DNA from: an uncultured Eubacteriales bacterium | GTDB lineage: Bacteria > Bacillota > Clostridia > Christensenellales > UBA1242 | Direction of reading: 5' to 3' | NCBI GenBank assembly: GCA_900321185.1 | Contig: ONVD01000011.1 | Location: forward strand, 1-33,277 | DNA: 33,277 nucleotides | Part shown: piece by piece, positions 16,838-24,667 of the stretch | Numbering within the stretch: position 1 is the first letter of the stretch | How the letters are laid out: every line of letters begins with the position of its first letter | Translations under genes and position numbers: made by a program | Notes under the pieces: model-generated | Database searches by the model: none | Told to the model about the DNA's origin: nothing | Seen by the model: the letters and a program-made list of their open reading frames with translations, nothing else

Positions 16838-17161
16838 CTAAAACATTCCTCCAGGAATTTGTGGCATCATTTTTTTAGCCAACTCATCAATTTGATGATT
16901 TGCATCATTAACACATGCCATAATGAGATCCTCTAGCATCTCTACATCCTCAGGGTCTACAGCCTCAGGTTTGATAGACAATGCTACTATCTCACGCTTG
17001 CCGTTCATCTTGACCTCAACTACTCCGCCCCCGCTTGATGCATTAACTACGCTATTCTCTAGAGCCTCGCGGTCTTTCTCCATTTGTTCTTGCAATTTTT
17101 GTGCTTGGCGAATAAGTTGTTGCATATTATTGCCACCGCCAAATCCGTTATATCCTGCCAT
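16838..17161 (-). CDS. ybaB: YbaB/EbfC family nucleoid-associated protein
   Basis: A small DNA-binding protein of 107 residues. The N-terminus is Gly and Asn rich, followed by a coiled MQQLIRQAQKLQEQMEKD, the family core GGGVVEVKMNGKREIVALSI, and a C-terminal IPGGMF. AAGGAG precedes the ATG. It lies between dnaX and recR, the classic order, and its last codons supply the recR ribosome binding site. Confidence 0.93.
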   Translation of the reverse strand: MAGYNGFGGGNNMQQLIRQAQKLQEQMEKDREALENSVVNASSGGGVVEVKMNGKREIVALSIKPEAVDPEDVEMLEDLIMACVNDANHQIDELAKKMMPQIPGGMF

Positions 17162-17164
17162 AGT

Positions 17165-17515
17165 TCAATCTCCTTGTCTAATTTTTGTGTTATATCCCAG
17201 TATCGCTTGCAAACGTGCCAACTTTTTGTTTTGTTCATCTTGTTCCGATTCACCTAATACAACACTTATGTTATAATTATATCCAAGACTTTCAAAACTT
17301 GCAACCAAATCTTTGTTATTTTGCAATTTATCCAAAGTTTTTTTATCATAAACTACGATTATGAATCGGTTGTCCTTTATTGTCACTTTGTCAAGATTTA
17401 AGCATATAGAATGAAGTTCGTATTCACGCTTTTCTTTTAGGTCATACAAGACACGTCCCCAGATAGTGCGTGGTGACTGTTGAGTTGTGTTGTCATTGTT
17501 TCTAACTAAACTCAT
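17165..17515 (-). CDS. dnaX: C-terminal domain of DnaX in the -1 frame
   Basis: A 116-residue open frame directly after the dnaX stop. Its sequence RTIWGRVLYDLKEKREYELHS, followed by alternating strands and helices, resembles the C-terminal domain of Firmicute DnaX, which binds the polymerase or helicase. It begins with an ATG overlapping the dnaX stop (TGATG), but has no well-spaced ribosome binding site: GAGGAGG is 13 nt upstream, across the A9 run. The most likely product is a long DnaX of about 482 residues made by a -1 shift. Separate translation or a sequencing error at the A9 run are alternatives. Confidence 0.75.
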   Translation of the reverse strand: MSLVRNNDNTTQQSPRTIWGRVLYDLKEKREYELHSICLNLDKVTIKDNRFIIVVYDKKTLDKLQNNKDLVASFESLGYNYNISVVLGESEQDEQNKKLARLQAILGYNTKIRQGD

Positions 17516-17536
17516 CAGTTTTTTTTTACCTCCTCA
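17513..17536 (-). promoter_or_regulatory. Probable programmed frameshift or slippage site in dnaX
   Basis: On the transcript GAGGAGG (17529-17535) is followed by U and nine A (17519-17527), then CUGAUG. The zero frame ends at the UGA at 17515-17517. The -1 frame is open only from just after its own UGA at 17534-17536, so the switch must occur in these 18 nt. The layout matches known dnaX recoding sites, with an A-rich slippery run and a Shine-Dalgarno-like stimulator. Confidence 0.75.
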
Positions 17537-18615
17537 TCAACCAGCCCGAGTGCCGTCGTCTCTATCAACAATTGTGGATTGGTAGCGTATTTGAGATCAG
17601 ACTCAATCTTACTAAATGATTGTAGTGCTTTGTTAATGCGCACTACAGAACAATCGTTTGCTAACGCAGTCATTTTGCTGAGTAGGTCTTTTTGATAATC
17701 AATCAATGTACTATCCTCTCCGCATGACTTAATTACCAACAAATCTCTAAAGCCTTTTGTCAAGTCACTAGCCAGTACTGACAAGTTTTTGCCTTGTTTG
17801 ACCATTTTGTTAAACTCTACAAAAAACGTCTGTATGTCTTGACGTAAAATTGCATTTAGTAATACATAAATTACTTGTTTATTACTAATGCCCAAAACAT
17901 CAATAACCTTGTCATACGTAATGTCATTATTACAAAAACTTGCACACATATCGGCGATAGACAACGCATCTCGCATACTACCTTCGCCTGCTGTTGCTAT
18001 CAAATTGATAGCACTTTCTTCTGCCTTTATATTACTTTCTTTGAATATCTTAGTTATATTTTGCGCAATCTTATCTGGACTAATAAGTTTAAAGTCAAAG
18101 CGCATAACTCTAGACAGTATGGTGGCAGGCAATTTGTGTACCTCAGTCGTAGCCAAAATGAACACCGCATGTACTGGTGGCTCTTCCAGAGTCTTTAGCA
18201 AGGCGTTGAATGCCCCAGGTGACAACATATGCACTTCGTCGATTATGTAGACCTTGTACTTCCCAACGGCTGGAGCGTACTTGATATTTTCTCTAAGGTC
18301 ACGAATCTCGTCTACTCCGTTGTTTGACGCTGCATCAATCTCCAAAATATCCATATTGTTGGACTGTTGTAGTTTGGTGCAAACATCGCACTTGCCACAA
18401 GGTGAGCCATCTAATAGTGGTGACAAGCAGTTGATTGCACGAGCAAAAACTTTGGCGCAACTTGTCTTGCCTGTACCACGACTGCCACAAAACAAATAAG
18501 CGTGCCCAATCTGCTTGTTGATAATTTGGTTTTTTAAGGTTGTGGTAATATGCTCTTGCCCTACAATACCATCAAAAGTGGTTGGTCTAAACTTTCGATA
18601 AAGTGCCAAATACAT
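17515..18615 (-). CDS. dnaX: DNA polymerase III subunit gamma/tau, short form
   Basis: The clamp-loader ATPase of the replisome. The 366-residue zero-frame product covers domains I-III: Walker A GSRGTGKTS (44-52), zinc cysteines 63, 73, 76 and 79, Walker B IIDEVHML (about 124-131), sensor 1 at ATTE (155-158) and sensor 2 in GSMRDALS. The usual SRC motif reads SRV (168-170), losing the cysteine. It is short for the family because the C-terminal domain lies in the next frame, so it corresponds to a gamma-like form. AAAGGAG precedes the ATG. It follows sigH by 15 bp. No SRP RNA gene was seen upstream. Confidence 0.95.
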   Translation of the reverse strand: MYLALYRKFRPTTFDGIVGQEHITTTLKNQIINKQIGHAYLFCGSRGTGKTSCAKVFARAINCLSPLLDGSPCGKCDVCTKLQQSNNMDILEIDAASNNGVDEIRDLRENIKYAPAVGKYKVYIIDEVHMLSPGAFNALLKTLEEPPVHAVFILATTEVHKLPATILSRVMRFDFKLISPDKIAQNITKIFKESNIKAEESAINLIATAGEGSMRDALSIADMCASFCNNDITYDKVIDVLGISNKQVIYVLLNAILRQDIQTFFVEFNKMVKQGKNLSVLASDLTKGFRDLLVIKSCGEDSTLIDYQKDLLSKMTALANDCSVVRINKALQSFSKIESDLKYATNPQLLIETTALGLVDEEVKKN

Positions 18616-18630
18616 CTTTGCTTTCTCCTT

Positions 18631-19242
18631 TTATTTTATCAAAAACTCAAGTTTATCTTTGATTCGTCTTATTGCATTATCCACACTTTTTATATTTTTG
18701 TCAAGTGTTAACGAGATTTGTTTGTACGACAAACCTTGCAAATATAATGTGAGTACTTGGTACTCATACCCTGACAAAGCTGAACGAATATTGTTGCTAA
18801 GTTCATTAAAATTTTCTTTGTTTATCAAGTTATCTTCGGGATTAGGTGTTGTACTTGGTATATATATCTCTCCTTCGGTCTCATCTTCGTCATGCACACC
18901 AACACTAATCGAACCATGGGCATCTATACTCAAATAATTGGTAAGTGGAGCATTTTTGCCCGAAAGACTCGAACGAATTGCTTGTTGAACTTGACGTTTT
19001 ACACATGTATATGCAAAAGTGCCAAACTTAACTTGGCTAGATGCATCATATGTCAAAATTGCCTTGTAAAGTCCAATCATTCCCTCTTGCACCAAGTCTT
19101 CTTCATCACCACCAGTCAAAAAGTAACCATGACAAATAGAGTTTACCATTGGTCTTAGACTATTAATCAAGTCCTCTAGTGCCATATTGTCCCCAGCACG
19201 AGCCTTTAGTAACAACTCCATATCTTCGGTGGATTTGGACAT
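18631..19242 (-). CDS. sigH: RNA polymerase sigma factor, SigH type
   Basis: A sigma-70 family factor of 203 residues. Region 2 contains DEEDLVQEGMIGLYKAILTYD and VKFGTFAYTCVKRQVQQAIR; region 4 contains ALSGYEYQVLTLYLQGLSYKQI and a helix-turn-helix ending SVDNAIRRIKDKLE. This matches sigma-H (Spo0H), which acts at the onset of sporulation. Its ATG abuts the rlmB TAA with no gap, and the AAAGGAGG site lies inside the last rlmB codons, so translation is probably coupled. Placement beside rlmB and mrnC is as in Bacillus. Confidence 0.93.
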   Translation of the reverse strand: MSKSTEDMELLLKARAGDNMALEDLINSLRPMVNSICHGYFLTGGDEEDLVQEGMIGLYKAILTYDASSQVKFGTFAYTCVKRQVQQAIRSSLSGKNAPLTNYLSIDAHGSISVGVHDEDETEGEIYIPSTTPNPEDNLINKENFNELSNNIRSALSGYEYQVLTLYLQGLSYKQISLTLDKNIKSVDNAIRRIKDKLEFLIK

Positions 19243-19968
19243 TTACAACTTCCTCCTTTGTCGTACCGCCTCAAACACTGCTACACCACACGCCACACTA
19301 GCATTCAGCGAATTAACCTTGCCAAACATGGGCATTGTGACCACTGCGTCGCAATTTTTCTTGACTAATGGTGCGATACCATTGCCTTCGCTACCTATCA
19401 CTAAGCACAATTCACCTGTTAGATTTTGGCGATAAAGGCTCTCTCCTCCCAACTCTACAGCATATACCCAAACTCCCTCTTTTTTGAGCTTTGTTATAGT
19501 ATTGTTTAAGTTGGCGACGCGTGCTATCAGCATATGTTCAAGCGCTCCAGCACTAGTCTTTGCTACTGTTTCGTTGATGGGACAGGCACGATATTTTGGG
19601 ATAATCACTCCATGTACTCCTGCGCATTCGCAAACCCTAAGTATACTACCCAAATTGTGCGGGTCCTCTACGCCATCTAGCATAACCAAGAACGGCTGTT
19701 CGCCTTTAGTTCTGGCCAAGTCAAACATATCCTCTACTTCGCTATAACAAAAGTCCTCAATATCAGCGACATATCCTTGATGATGTTCGTTGCCTACGAG
19801 TTTTGTGAGTGTATACCTATCCACAAAATTAACTTTTATGTGTTGTTTGTGTGCAAGTGCCAAAATTTCACTAGGCTTGTCCTCAAAAGAGTCTTGCACA
19901 TAGAGATTAAACACTGCTTTGTTTGCACGCAAACTTTCGGTTATTGCATTTTTGCCATAAATCTTCAT
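19243..19968 (-). CDS. rlmB: 23S rRNA 2'-O-methyltransferase, RlmB/TrmH family
   Basis: A SPOUT-class methyltransferase of 241 residues using S-adenosylmethionine. The N-terminal substrate-binding part begins IYGKNAITESLRAN. The three SpoU motifs follow: LDGVEDPHNLGSILR, LVIGSEGNGI and MFGKVNSLNASVACG, which form the knot and cofactor site. The ATG overlaps the mrnC stop (ATGA). The target is expected to be 23S rRNA, as in E. coli RlmB, but other TrmH substrates are possible. Confidence 0.92.
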   Translation of the reverse strand: MKIYGKNAITESLRANKAVFNLYVQDSFEDKPSEILALAHKQHIKVNFVDRYTLTKLVGNEHHQGYVADIEDFCYSEVEDMFDLARTKGEQPFLVMLDGVEDPHNLGSILRVCECAGVHGVIIPKYRACPINETVAKTSAGALEHMLIARVANLNNTITKLKKEGVWVYAVELGGESLYRQNLTGELCLVIGSEGNGIAPLVKKNCDAVVTMPMFGKVNSLNASVACGVAVFEAVRQRRKL

Positions 19969-20360
19969 AACTCTACCCCCTCAAACACTACATTTAGAAT
20001 AGTCTCTAGACGCTGTTTATCTGTTAGATACAAATATCCAAGCAGTGCCTCAAAACTAGTAGCACGCTTGTATTCAGCCAGACCGTAATGTTTGGATTTG
20101 GTAGTAGTAGGACTGTTGCGGGCACGACGAACAATGTCGGACTCGTCGTCACTAAGATGTGGTGCTAACTTCTCCAAAAAATCACTTTGTGCATGTGCAT
20201 TAACAAGATTTGTGACGGTAGTGTGCAATTTGTGGGGTTTTTCGTTATGTGCCTCCAAAACCCTTAATCTGCAAACCAAAGTAAAATATGCATCCCCTAG
20301 GTATGCAAGTGCGTCAGTAGACAACATATTAACTTGTTGTTTTGTCATTTTATTCTGCAT
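19965..20360 (-). CDS. mrnC: Mini-ribonuclease III
   Basis: A ribonuclease III-like enzyme without a double-stranded RNA-binding domain; in Bacillus it matures 23S rRNA ends. The 131-residue protein has the STDALAYLGDAYF segment carrying the catalytic acidic residues, VRRARNSPTTTK, and YKRATSFEALLGYLYL. I choose the ATG giving MQNKMTKQ. A GTG six codons earlier overlaps the -10 box of the promoter. No Shine-Dalgarno is present, and the predicted transcript starts on this ATG. First gene of the operon running to recR. Confidence 0.92.
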   Translation of the reverse strand: MQNKMTKQQVNMLSTDALAYLGDAYFTLVCRLRVLEAHNEKPHKLHTTVTNLVNAHAQSDFLEKLAPHLSDDESDIVRRARNSPTTTKSKHYGLAEYKRATSFEALLGYLYLTDKQRLETILNVVFEGVEL

Positions 20361-20366
20361 AAAGTC

Positions 20367-20395
20367 ATTATAACACACTTTGTAACTACAATCAA
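20367..20395 (-). promoter_or_regulatory. Promoter of the mrnC-recR operon, predicted leaderless
   Basis: TTGATT (20390-20395), a 17-bp spacer and a perfect TATAAT (20367-20372) on the minus strand. Seven nucleotides past the -10 is the A of the mrnC ATG at 20360. Confidence 0.75.
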
Positions 20396-20429
20396 CAATT
20401 TTTTTAGGTTGTGCAAAATTTTCTATATT

Positions 20430-21131
20430 CTAGAATTTAACTAAATCAAAATATGACAATATACCACATGAGACATTGTAGGATATTTTTTGTAGATATT
20501 CATCAGTATTTAAAAGTCGCTCTTCTTCTGGGTTAGACAAAAAACCACATTCTAACAACACACCAGGTGTGTCCGTGCAATTAAGAATGTAAAAATCTCC
20601 TTTTTGTGGGGTCGTACGTGCATGATACAAATTCTCGACAAAAAGTTGTTGAATATTACAGGCTAATTCTTTACTTTCGTCACTGCCAATCTTGTAAAAC
20701 ACTTGCGCCCCATGTGCCGTACTATCCGAGAACGCATTTAAGTGTATACTCACTAATAGGTCCGCCTTGCAACTCAAAATGATATCACGACGTTTATTCA
20801 AATCTCGTTGCTTAAAACCATTAGCAAATGTGCCATACAACCCATCCATATTTGTGCGAGTCTGCACAACATTCAACCCCAAAGTTGACAAGTGCTTTTC
20901 GATTTTTTGCGCAATCTTTAGGGTAATTTCACTCTCAAATGTACCACTATAACCCACACAACCAGTGTCTACTCCACCATGCCCCGCATCCAACACTACC
21001 GTAAACTTTGGGCTCGGCATTGCGCTCACGACATGGTTGGATAACACAAAGTTGCAACACAGCAAAGTTGTAAAAGCAAACAAACAACACAAGATATAGG
21101 CAAGTCTATTTTTTATTGCTACAATAGTCAT
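20430..21131 (-). CDS. cwlD: N-acetylmuramoyl-L-alanine amidase, CwlD-like
   Basis: A zinc amidase (Amidase_3 family) that cleaves peptide side chains from muramic acid; CwlD acts with PdaA to make muramic lactam in spore cortex. The 233-residue protein has an N-terminal signal or anchor (about 8-37), then VVLDAGHGG with His51, Glu68, and SIHLNAFSD with His130 as zinc ligands, and the catalytic Glu194 in LLECGFLSN. Length and single domain fit CwlD better than large cell-separation amidases. No Shine-Dalgarno is visible; a sigma-E-like promoter lies just upstream. Confidence 0.88.
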   Translation of the reverse strand: MTIVAIKNRLAYILCCLFAFTTLLCCNFVLSNHVVSAMPSPKFTVVLDAGHGGVDTGCVGYSGTFESEITLKIAQKIEKHLSTLGLNVVQTRTNMDGLYGTFANGFKQRDLNKRRDIILSCKADLLVSIHLNAFSDSTAHGAQVFYKIGSDESKELACNIQQLFVENLYHARTTPQKGDFYILNCTDTPGVLLECGFLSNPEEERLLNTDEYLQKISYNVSCGILSYFDLVKF

Positions 21132-21136
21132 AGATT

Positions 21137-21165
21137 AATATATTTGGGCTGTTCTGTGAATATTC
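21137..21165 (-). promoter_or_regulatory. Possible sigma-E-type promoter of cwlD
   Basis: On the minus strand GAATATT (21159-21165) fits the sigma-E -35 KMATATT, and after 14 bp AATATATT (21137-21144) partly fits the -10 CATACANT. No TTGACA-like box is correctly spaced. In Bacillus, cwlD is made under sigma-E and sigma-G. Confidence 0.45.
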
Positions 21166-21173
21166 TTACAAAA

Positions 21174-21198
21174 CAAAAAAAGAGCATATCGCTCTTTT
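21174..21198 (-). terminator. Terminator overlapping the stop of the DUF4097-like gene
   Basis: AAAAGAGC and GCTCTTTT form a stem around an ATATC loop, with a T-run on the minus strand. The first bases of the hairpin overlap the stop codon at 21197-21199. Confidence 0.85.
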
Positions 21199-22804
21199 AT
21201 CCAGCAACAGATTGTCTATAAACCGAAATATGTCCCACTCTTGTTGCGATACTCAACATCTCTTGAGTATCAGTAGTTGCTTCGTTGAGTGCAATACCGT
21301 ATTCTATTGTGTTGTCGCCATCTGTTACTTTTACATCTTCATCTAACGCAGAACTACTTGTTTTGTCACTTTCAAAACCAAACAACTCTATGTTCGCTAC
21401 AGTACGTGTCTCCCATCTTATCCACATTGTAGGCTGTTTGTCATATGGCATAACAATTTCAACGTTACCCGATTGATTAATGTAAGTATTCTTACCTACA
21501 AAGTTAGAGTACTTTACATAAGCACTAGATGTACCTTTCTCGTCGGTACAAGTGTAAGTCACAGTACCATTGACATTCAACAACTTAACTTCTCCGTCTA
21601 AGCTGTCCACCTTGATATTTACAGGCTCAGTGGACACAACATTATTAACAGTCACATTACCGCCTTTTGTCGTAACGTCTACCGAATCACGCAACTCTTT
21701 GATGTCGACATTTGCTCCGTTTGTAGTGATAGAGTGTGTCAACAATTGCGAAGTAGTACCCAGTTGTTCAATATTTACGCTACCCGAACCTTGTTGTAGA
21801 GTCAATGCTGATGTAATTGTCGTCAACTTAAACGTTCCATCGTCTGCCTTATATGACATTGCACCATTTACTTCGTCTATATAGACGTCTGCACTGCCAT
21901 TTTCTATCGAACTTTCGCCAATTAGTTTGGATATCTTAAATAGCCCAGAGTCAATATTCTTTGCCACAAGACCACCATACACAGTCCCAATATTTACACT
22001 ACTATTCCAAATACCGTCTATTGTCAGACTTTTTGGTGTGGTAGCAGTACCAACAGTGTCAATACTGATAGTACCAAAGCCTGATTTTACACTAAGATTA
22101 GTGTCAGGTAAACTTTGGTAAGCGGTAATATCTCCACTTTCTTTTGTTACTGTCAAGTCACCATTAAAATTAACACACCCTAGTGTTACATTGCCTGTCT
22201 GGTTATTGATACTTAGTGCATTCATATTTAAGAATGTATTAGTCACTTCGTTATCTTTGTTGTATTCGGGGGTCGAACCTAGACGTACCGAGCCAGATGT
22301 AGAGATGATCTCTAGGTCTTTGGTTTGGAACAACGAACTAGGAACGTAAATATCTAACATTGTCTCCGTTGGGAACAACCAAGCATTGGTAGGTTGTGTA
22401 ATAACTATATCTAGAATATTTTTATCGCCCTCTTTAGTTAATTCTGATGTCATAACAATCGGCTTGTTGTTGTCAGTGCCAAAAACAAAGCCTGACAACA
22501 TACGCGATAGACGACAAGTCATATGTGTAGCACCATTCACAATATCTACGGTGTTAACTACTTCGATATTGACATCAAATGTGCCACTATCTATTCTAAC
22601 AGTATCAGCTTGCACTAAAGGCGAATCTTCGGTATTGGTAGCAAATTGCGTCTCTACTTGCTTACCGTCATAACTAATATAAGTTATCCCAAAAAGGTTG
22701 CTACCAGGAAACAACACCAAAAAGCCACAAGCAATAATACACAGCGCTAGTATTACCAAAATAACTACTAAACCGTATTTTAGAATATTCAAAAATGCGT
22801 TCAT
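21197..22804 (-). CDS. Membrane-anchored DUF4097-like beta-solenoid protein
   Basis: A 535-residue protein with one N-terminal transmembrane segment (about 10-33) and a long repetitive beta-rich extracytoplasmic part. Repeats of the type LTVTKESGDITAYQS, LSVKSGFGTISIDT and VDVTTKGGNVTVNNV, with Gly-Asn or Gly-Asp turns, resemble the right-handed solenoid of DUF4097 putative adhesins. No catalytic motif is seen. AGGAG precedes the ATG. It follows alaS by 49 bp on the same strand and ends in a terminator, so it may close the glnS-alaS unit. Function is unknown; an envelope role is inferred. Confidence 0.78.
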   Translation of the reverse strand: MNAFLNILKYGLVVILVILALCIIACGFLVLFPGSNLFGITYISYDGKQVETQFATNTEDSPLVQADTVRIDSGTFDVNIEVVNTVDIVNGATHMTCRLSRMLSGFVFGTDNNKPIVMTSELTKEGDKNILDIVITQPTNAWLFPTETMLDIYVPSSLFQTKDLEIISTSGSVRLGSTPEYNKDNEVTNTFLNMNALSINNQTGNVTLGCVNFNGDLTVTKESGDITAYQSLPDTNLSVKSGFGTISIDTVGTATTPKSLTIDGIWNSSVNIGTVYGGLVAKNIDSGLFKISKLIGESSIENGSADVYIDEVNGAMSYKADDGTFKLTTITSALTLQQGSGSVNIEQLGTTSQLLTHSITTNGANVDIKELRDSVDVTTKGGNVTVNNVVSTEPVNIKVDSLDGEVKLLNVNGTVTYTCTDEKGTSSAYVKYSNFVGKNTYINQSGNVEIVMPYDKQPTMWIRWETRTVANIELFGFESDKTSSSALDEDVKVTDGDNTIEYGIALNEATTDTQEMLSIATRVGHISVYRQSVAG

Positions 22805-22853
22805 ATTTTTCTCCTATTTACTATAGTTTGTAGGCAAGACATATTCTTGGCAA

Positions 22854-24656
22854 TCAGTCATCAAAAATAGTTGCTTTTATTCTGCGCACACCACTACTGC
22901 TACTTTCTTCTTTCAAGATTTTAAATTTTTTTAGTTCACCTGTTGTCTTTGCATGTGGTCCGCCACAAATCTCTTTACTAAATTTGCCCATTGTATATAC
23001 AGTGACTTGGTCACCATACTTATTGTCAAATATACCAATTGCCCCTGATGCTCTTGCTTGTTCGACAGTCATTGTTTCGCAAGTTATAGGTACATTTGCC
23101 TCTATTGCTTCGTTGACTTGACGTTCTACTTCTGCAAGTTCTGTAGGTGTCAACTTGTGGTCACACAAAAAGTCGAATCTTAGTCGTTCGGGTGTAATAT
23201 TACTGCCACGTTGCTCTACATAGTCACCTACTACACGGCGCAAAGCACCCAGCATTAGGTGTGTTGCGCTATGTAGCCTTGCAAGCCTAACAGCCTCAGT
23301 ACTATTGTTTGCAACAGCCACACCGCCCTTAAACATTGCACCCGAGTTGTCACGGCTAAGCTGTTGATGTTTTTTCATAGCTTCCTCAAAACCTTGTTTA
23401 TCAACTTTTATGCCATGTTCTTTTGATAAGTCAATAGTCAGTTCCAAAGGAAATCCAAAAGTATCAAACAACCTAAATGCTGACACCCCGTCAATCGTAT
23501 CGCCGTTGTGCATGTTTGCTATTATGTGGTTAAACTCTTTCAGTCCACCACTCAACGCTTTGGCAAACTTTGCTATCTCTTTGTTTAATTCATCAAGGAT
23601 GAACTCACGCTTTTGTACAAATTGTGGGAATTCGTCTGCATAAAAGTTAATGAACGTATCTGCAACTTTTAACAAAGCGTCTGGTTGTATGCCCAGTTGT
23701 CTAGTGCAATTTACTGCACGACGAATCAGTCTACGCAAAACATATCCTTGCCCTACGTTACTTGGTGTGGTAGGCTGTATGTCACCCAACAAAAACACGC
23801 TTGCTCTAATGTGGTCACAAATAATACAAAAATCTCTACCTTCATCGTTTTCAAAATTAAACTTGCGCCCAGACAAATCCTCTAGCACTTTAACAGCATC
23901 TACAAAACAATCGTTTTGATAAGTACTAGCAAATCCATTCAATACAGACACAACACGTTCAAGCCCCATACCTGTATCTACGTTTTGTTTTGGCAATTTG
24001 GTTGGCTTTTCACCTTTATTTTGAACATTAAATTCCATAAACACGTTGTTCCAAATTTCAACCCACTTGCCACAATCACAACTTGGGTTGCAATTTTCAC
24101 TGCATTTTGGCTTGCCTGTATCATAAAAAATTTCGGTGTCTGGACCACAAGGACCTACTCCACCCCCTATCTCCCACCAGTTATCAGATAAGTAATAAAT
24201 TTGGTCTTTGTTCATGCCCTGTTGTTGCCAAAGTGTACTCGCGGTCTCATCACGAGGGGCAATATCATTACCCGCAAACACAGTGACGGCTAGACGCTCT
24301 TTTGGAATGCCTAGATATTTGGGACTTGTCAAAAATTCATAACTCCACTTTATTGCCTCAGGTTTAAAATACGCCCCCAAACTCCAGTTGCCGAGCATAA
24401 AGAACATAGTGTGATGACGGTTGTCACCCACTTCGTCTATGTCATTGGTACGAAGGCAAGGTTGAATGTCAAATAGTTTGTTGCCAAGTGGATGCGTTTT
24501 ACCCATTAGGTAAGGAATTAACGGTTGCATACCAGCCGTTGTAAACAACACCGTGTTGTCCTCAGGGATAAGTGATGCACCTTTTATTTCAATGTGTTGC
24601 TTGCTTATCCAAAATTCACGCCAGAGGCGCATTAGTTTTTTACTAGTTAATTGCAT
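22854..24656 (-). CDS. alaS: Alanine-tRNA ligase, short form without C-terminal domain
   Basis: Charges tRNA-Ala. The 600-residue protein has the class II catalytic core (LLFTTAGM-like segment at 37-43, RHHTMFFMLGNWSLG at 80-94, EIWNNVFMEFN at 200-210, GMGLERV at 229-235) and the editing domain with zinc or active-site residues His462, His466, Cys564 and His568. It ends in TGA right after the editing domain; the usual C-terminal (C-Ala) domain of about 250 residues is absent, and no remnant follows. A Cys cluster at 185, 189, 193 and 195 may bind zinc. AAGGTG precedes the ATG. It follows glnS by 11 bp. The sequence recalls short bacterial AlaRS forms seen in Patescibacteria. Confidence 0.93.
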   Translation of the reverse strand: MQLTSKKLMRLWREFWISKQHIEIKGASLIPEDNTVLFTTAGMQPLIPYLMGKTHPLGNKLFDIQPCLRTNDIDEVGDNRHHTMFFMLGNWSLGAYFKPEAIKWSYEFLTSPKYLGIPKERLAVTVFAGNDIAPRDETASTLWQQQGMNKDQIYYLSDNWWEIGGGVGPCGPDTEIFYDTGKPKCSENCNPSCDCGKWVEIWNNVFMEFNVQNKGEKPTKLPKQNVDTGMGLERVVSVLNGFASTYQNDCFVDAVKVLEDLSGRKFNFENDEGRDFCIICDHIRASVFLLGDIQPTTPSNVGQGYVLRRLIRRAVNCTRQLGIQPDALLKVADTFINFYADEFPQFVQKREFILDELNKEIAKFAKALSGGLKEFNHIIANMHNGDTIDGVSAFRLFDTFGFPLELTIDLSKEHGIKVDKQGFEEAMKKHQQLSRDNSGAMFKGGVAVANNSTEAVRLARLHSATHLMLGALRRVVGDYVEQRGSNITPERLRFDFLCDHKLTPTELAEVERQVNEAIEANVPITCETMTVEQARASGAIGIFDNKYGDQVTVYTMGKFSKEICGGPHAKTTGELKKFKILKEESSSSGVRRIKATIFDD

Positions 24657-24667
24657 TTTTTCACCTT

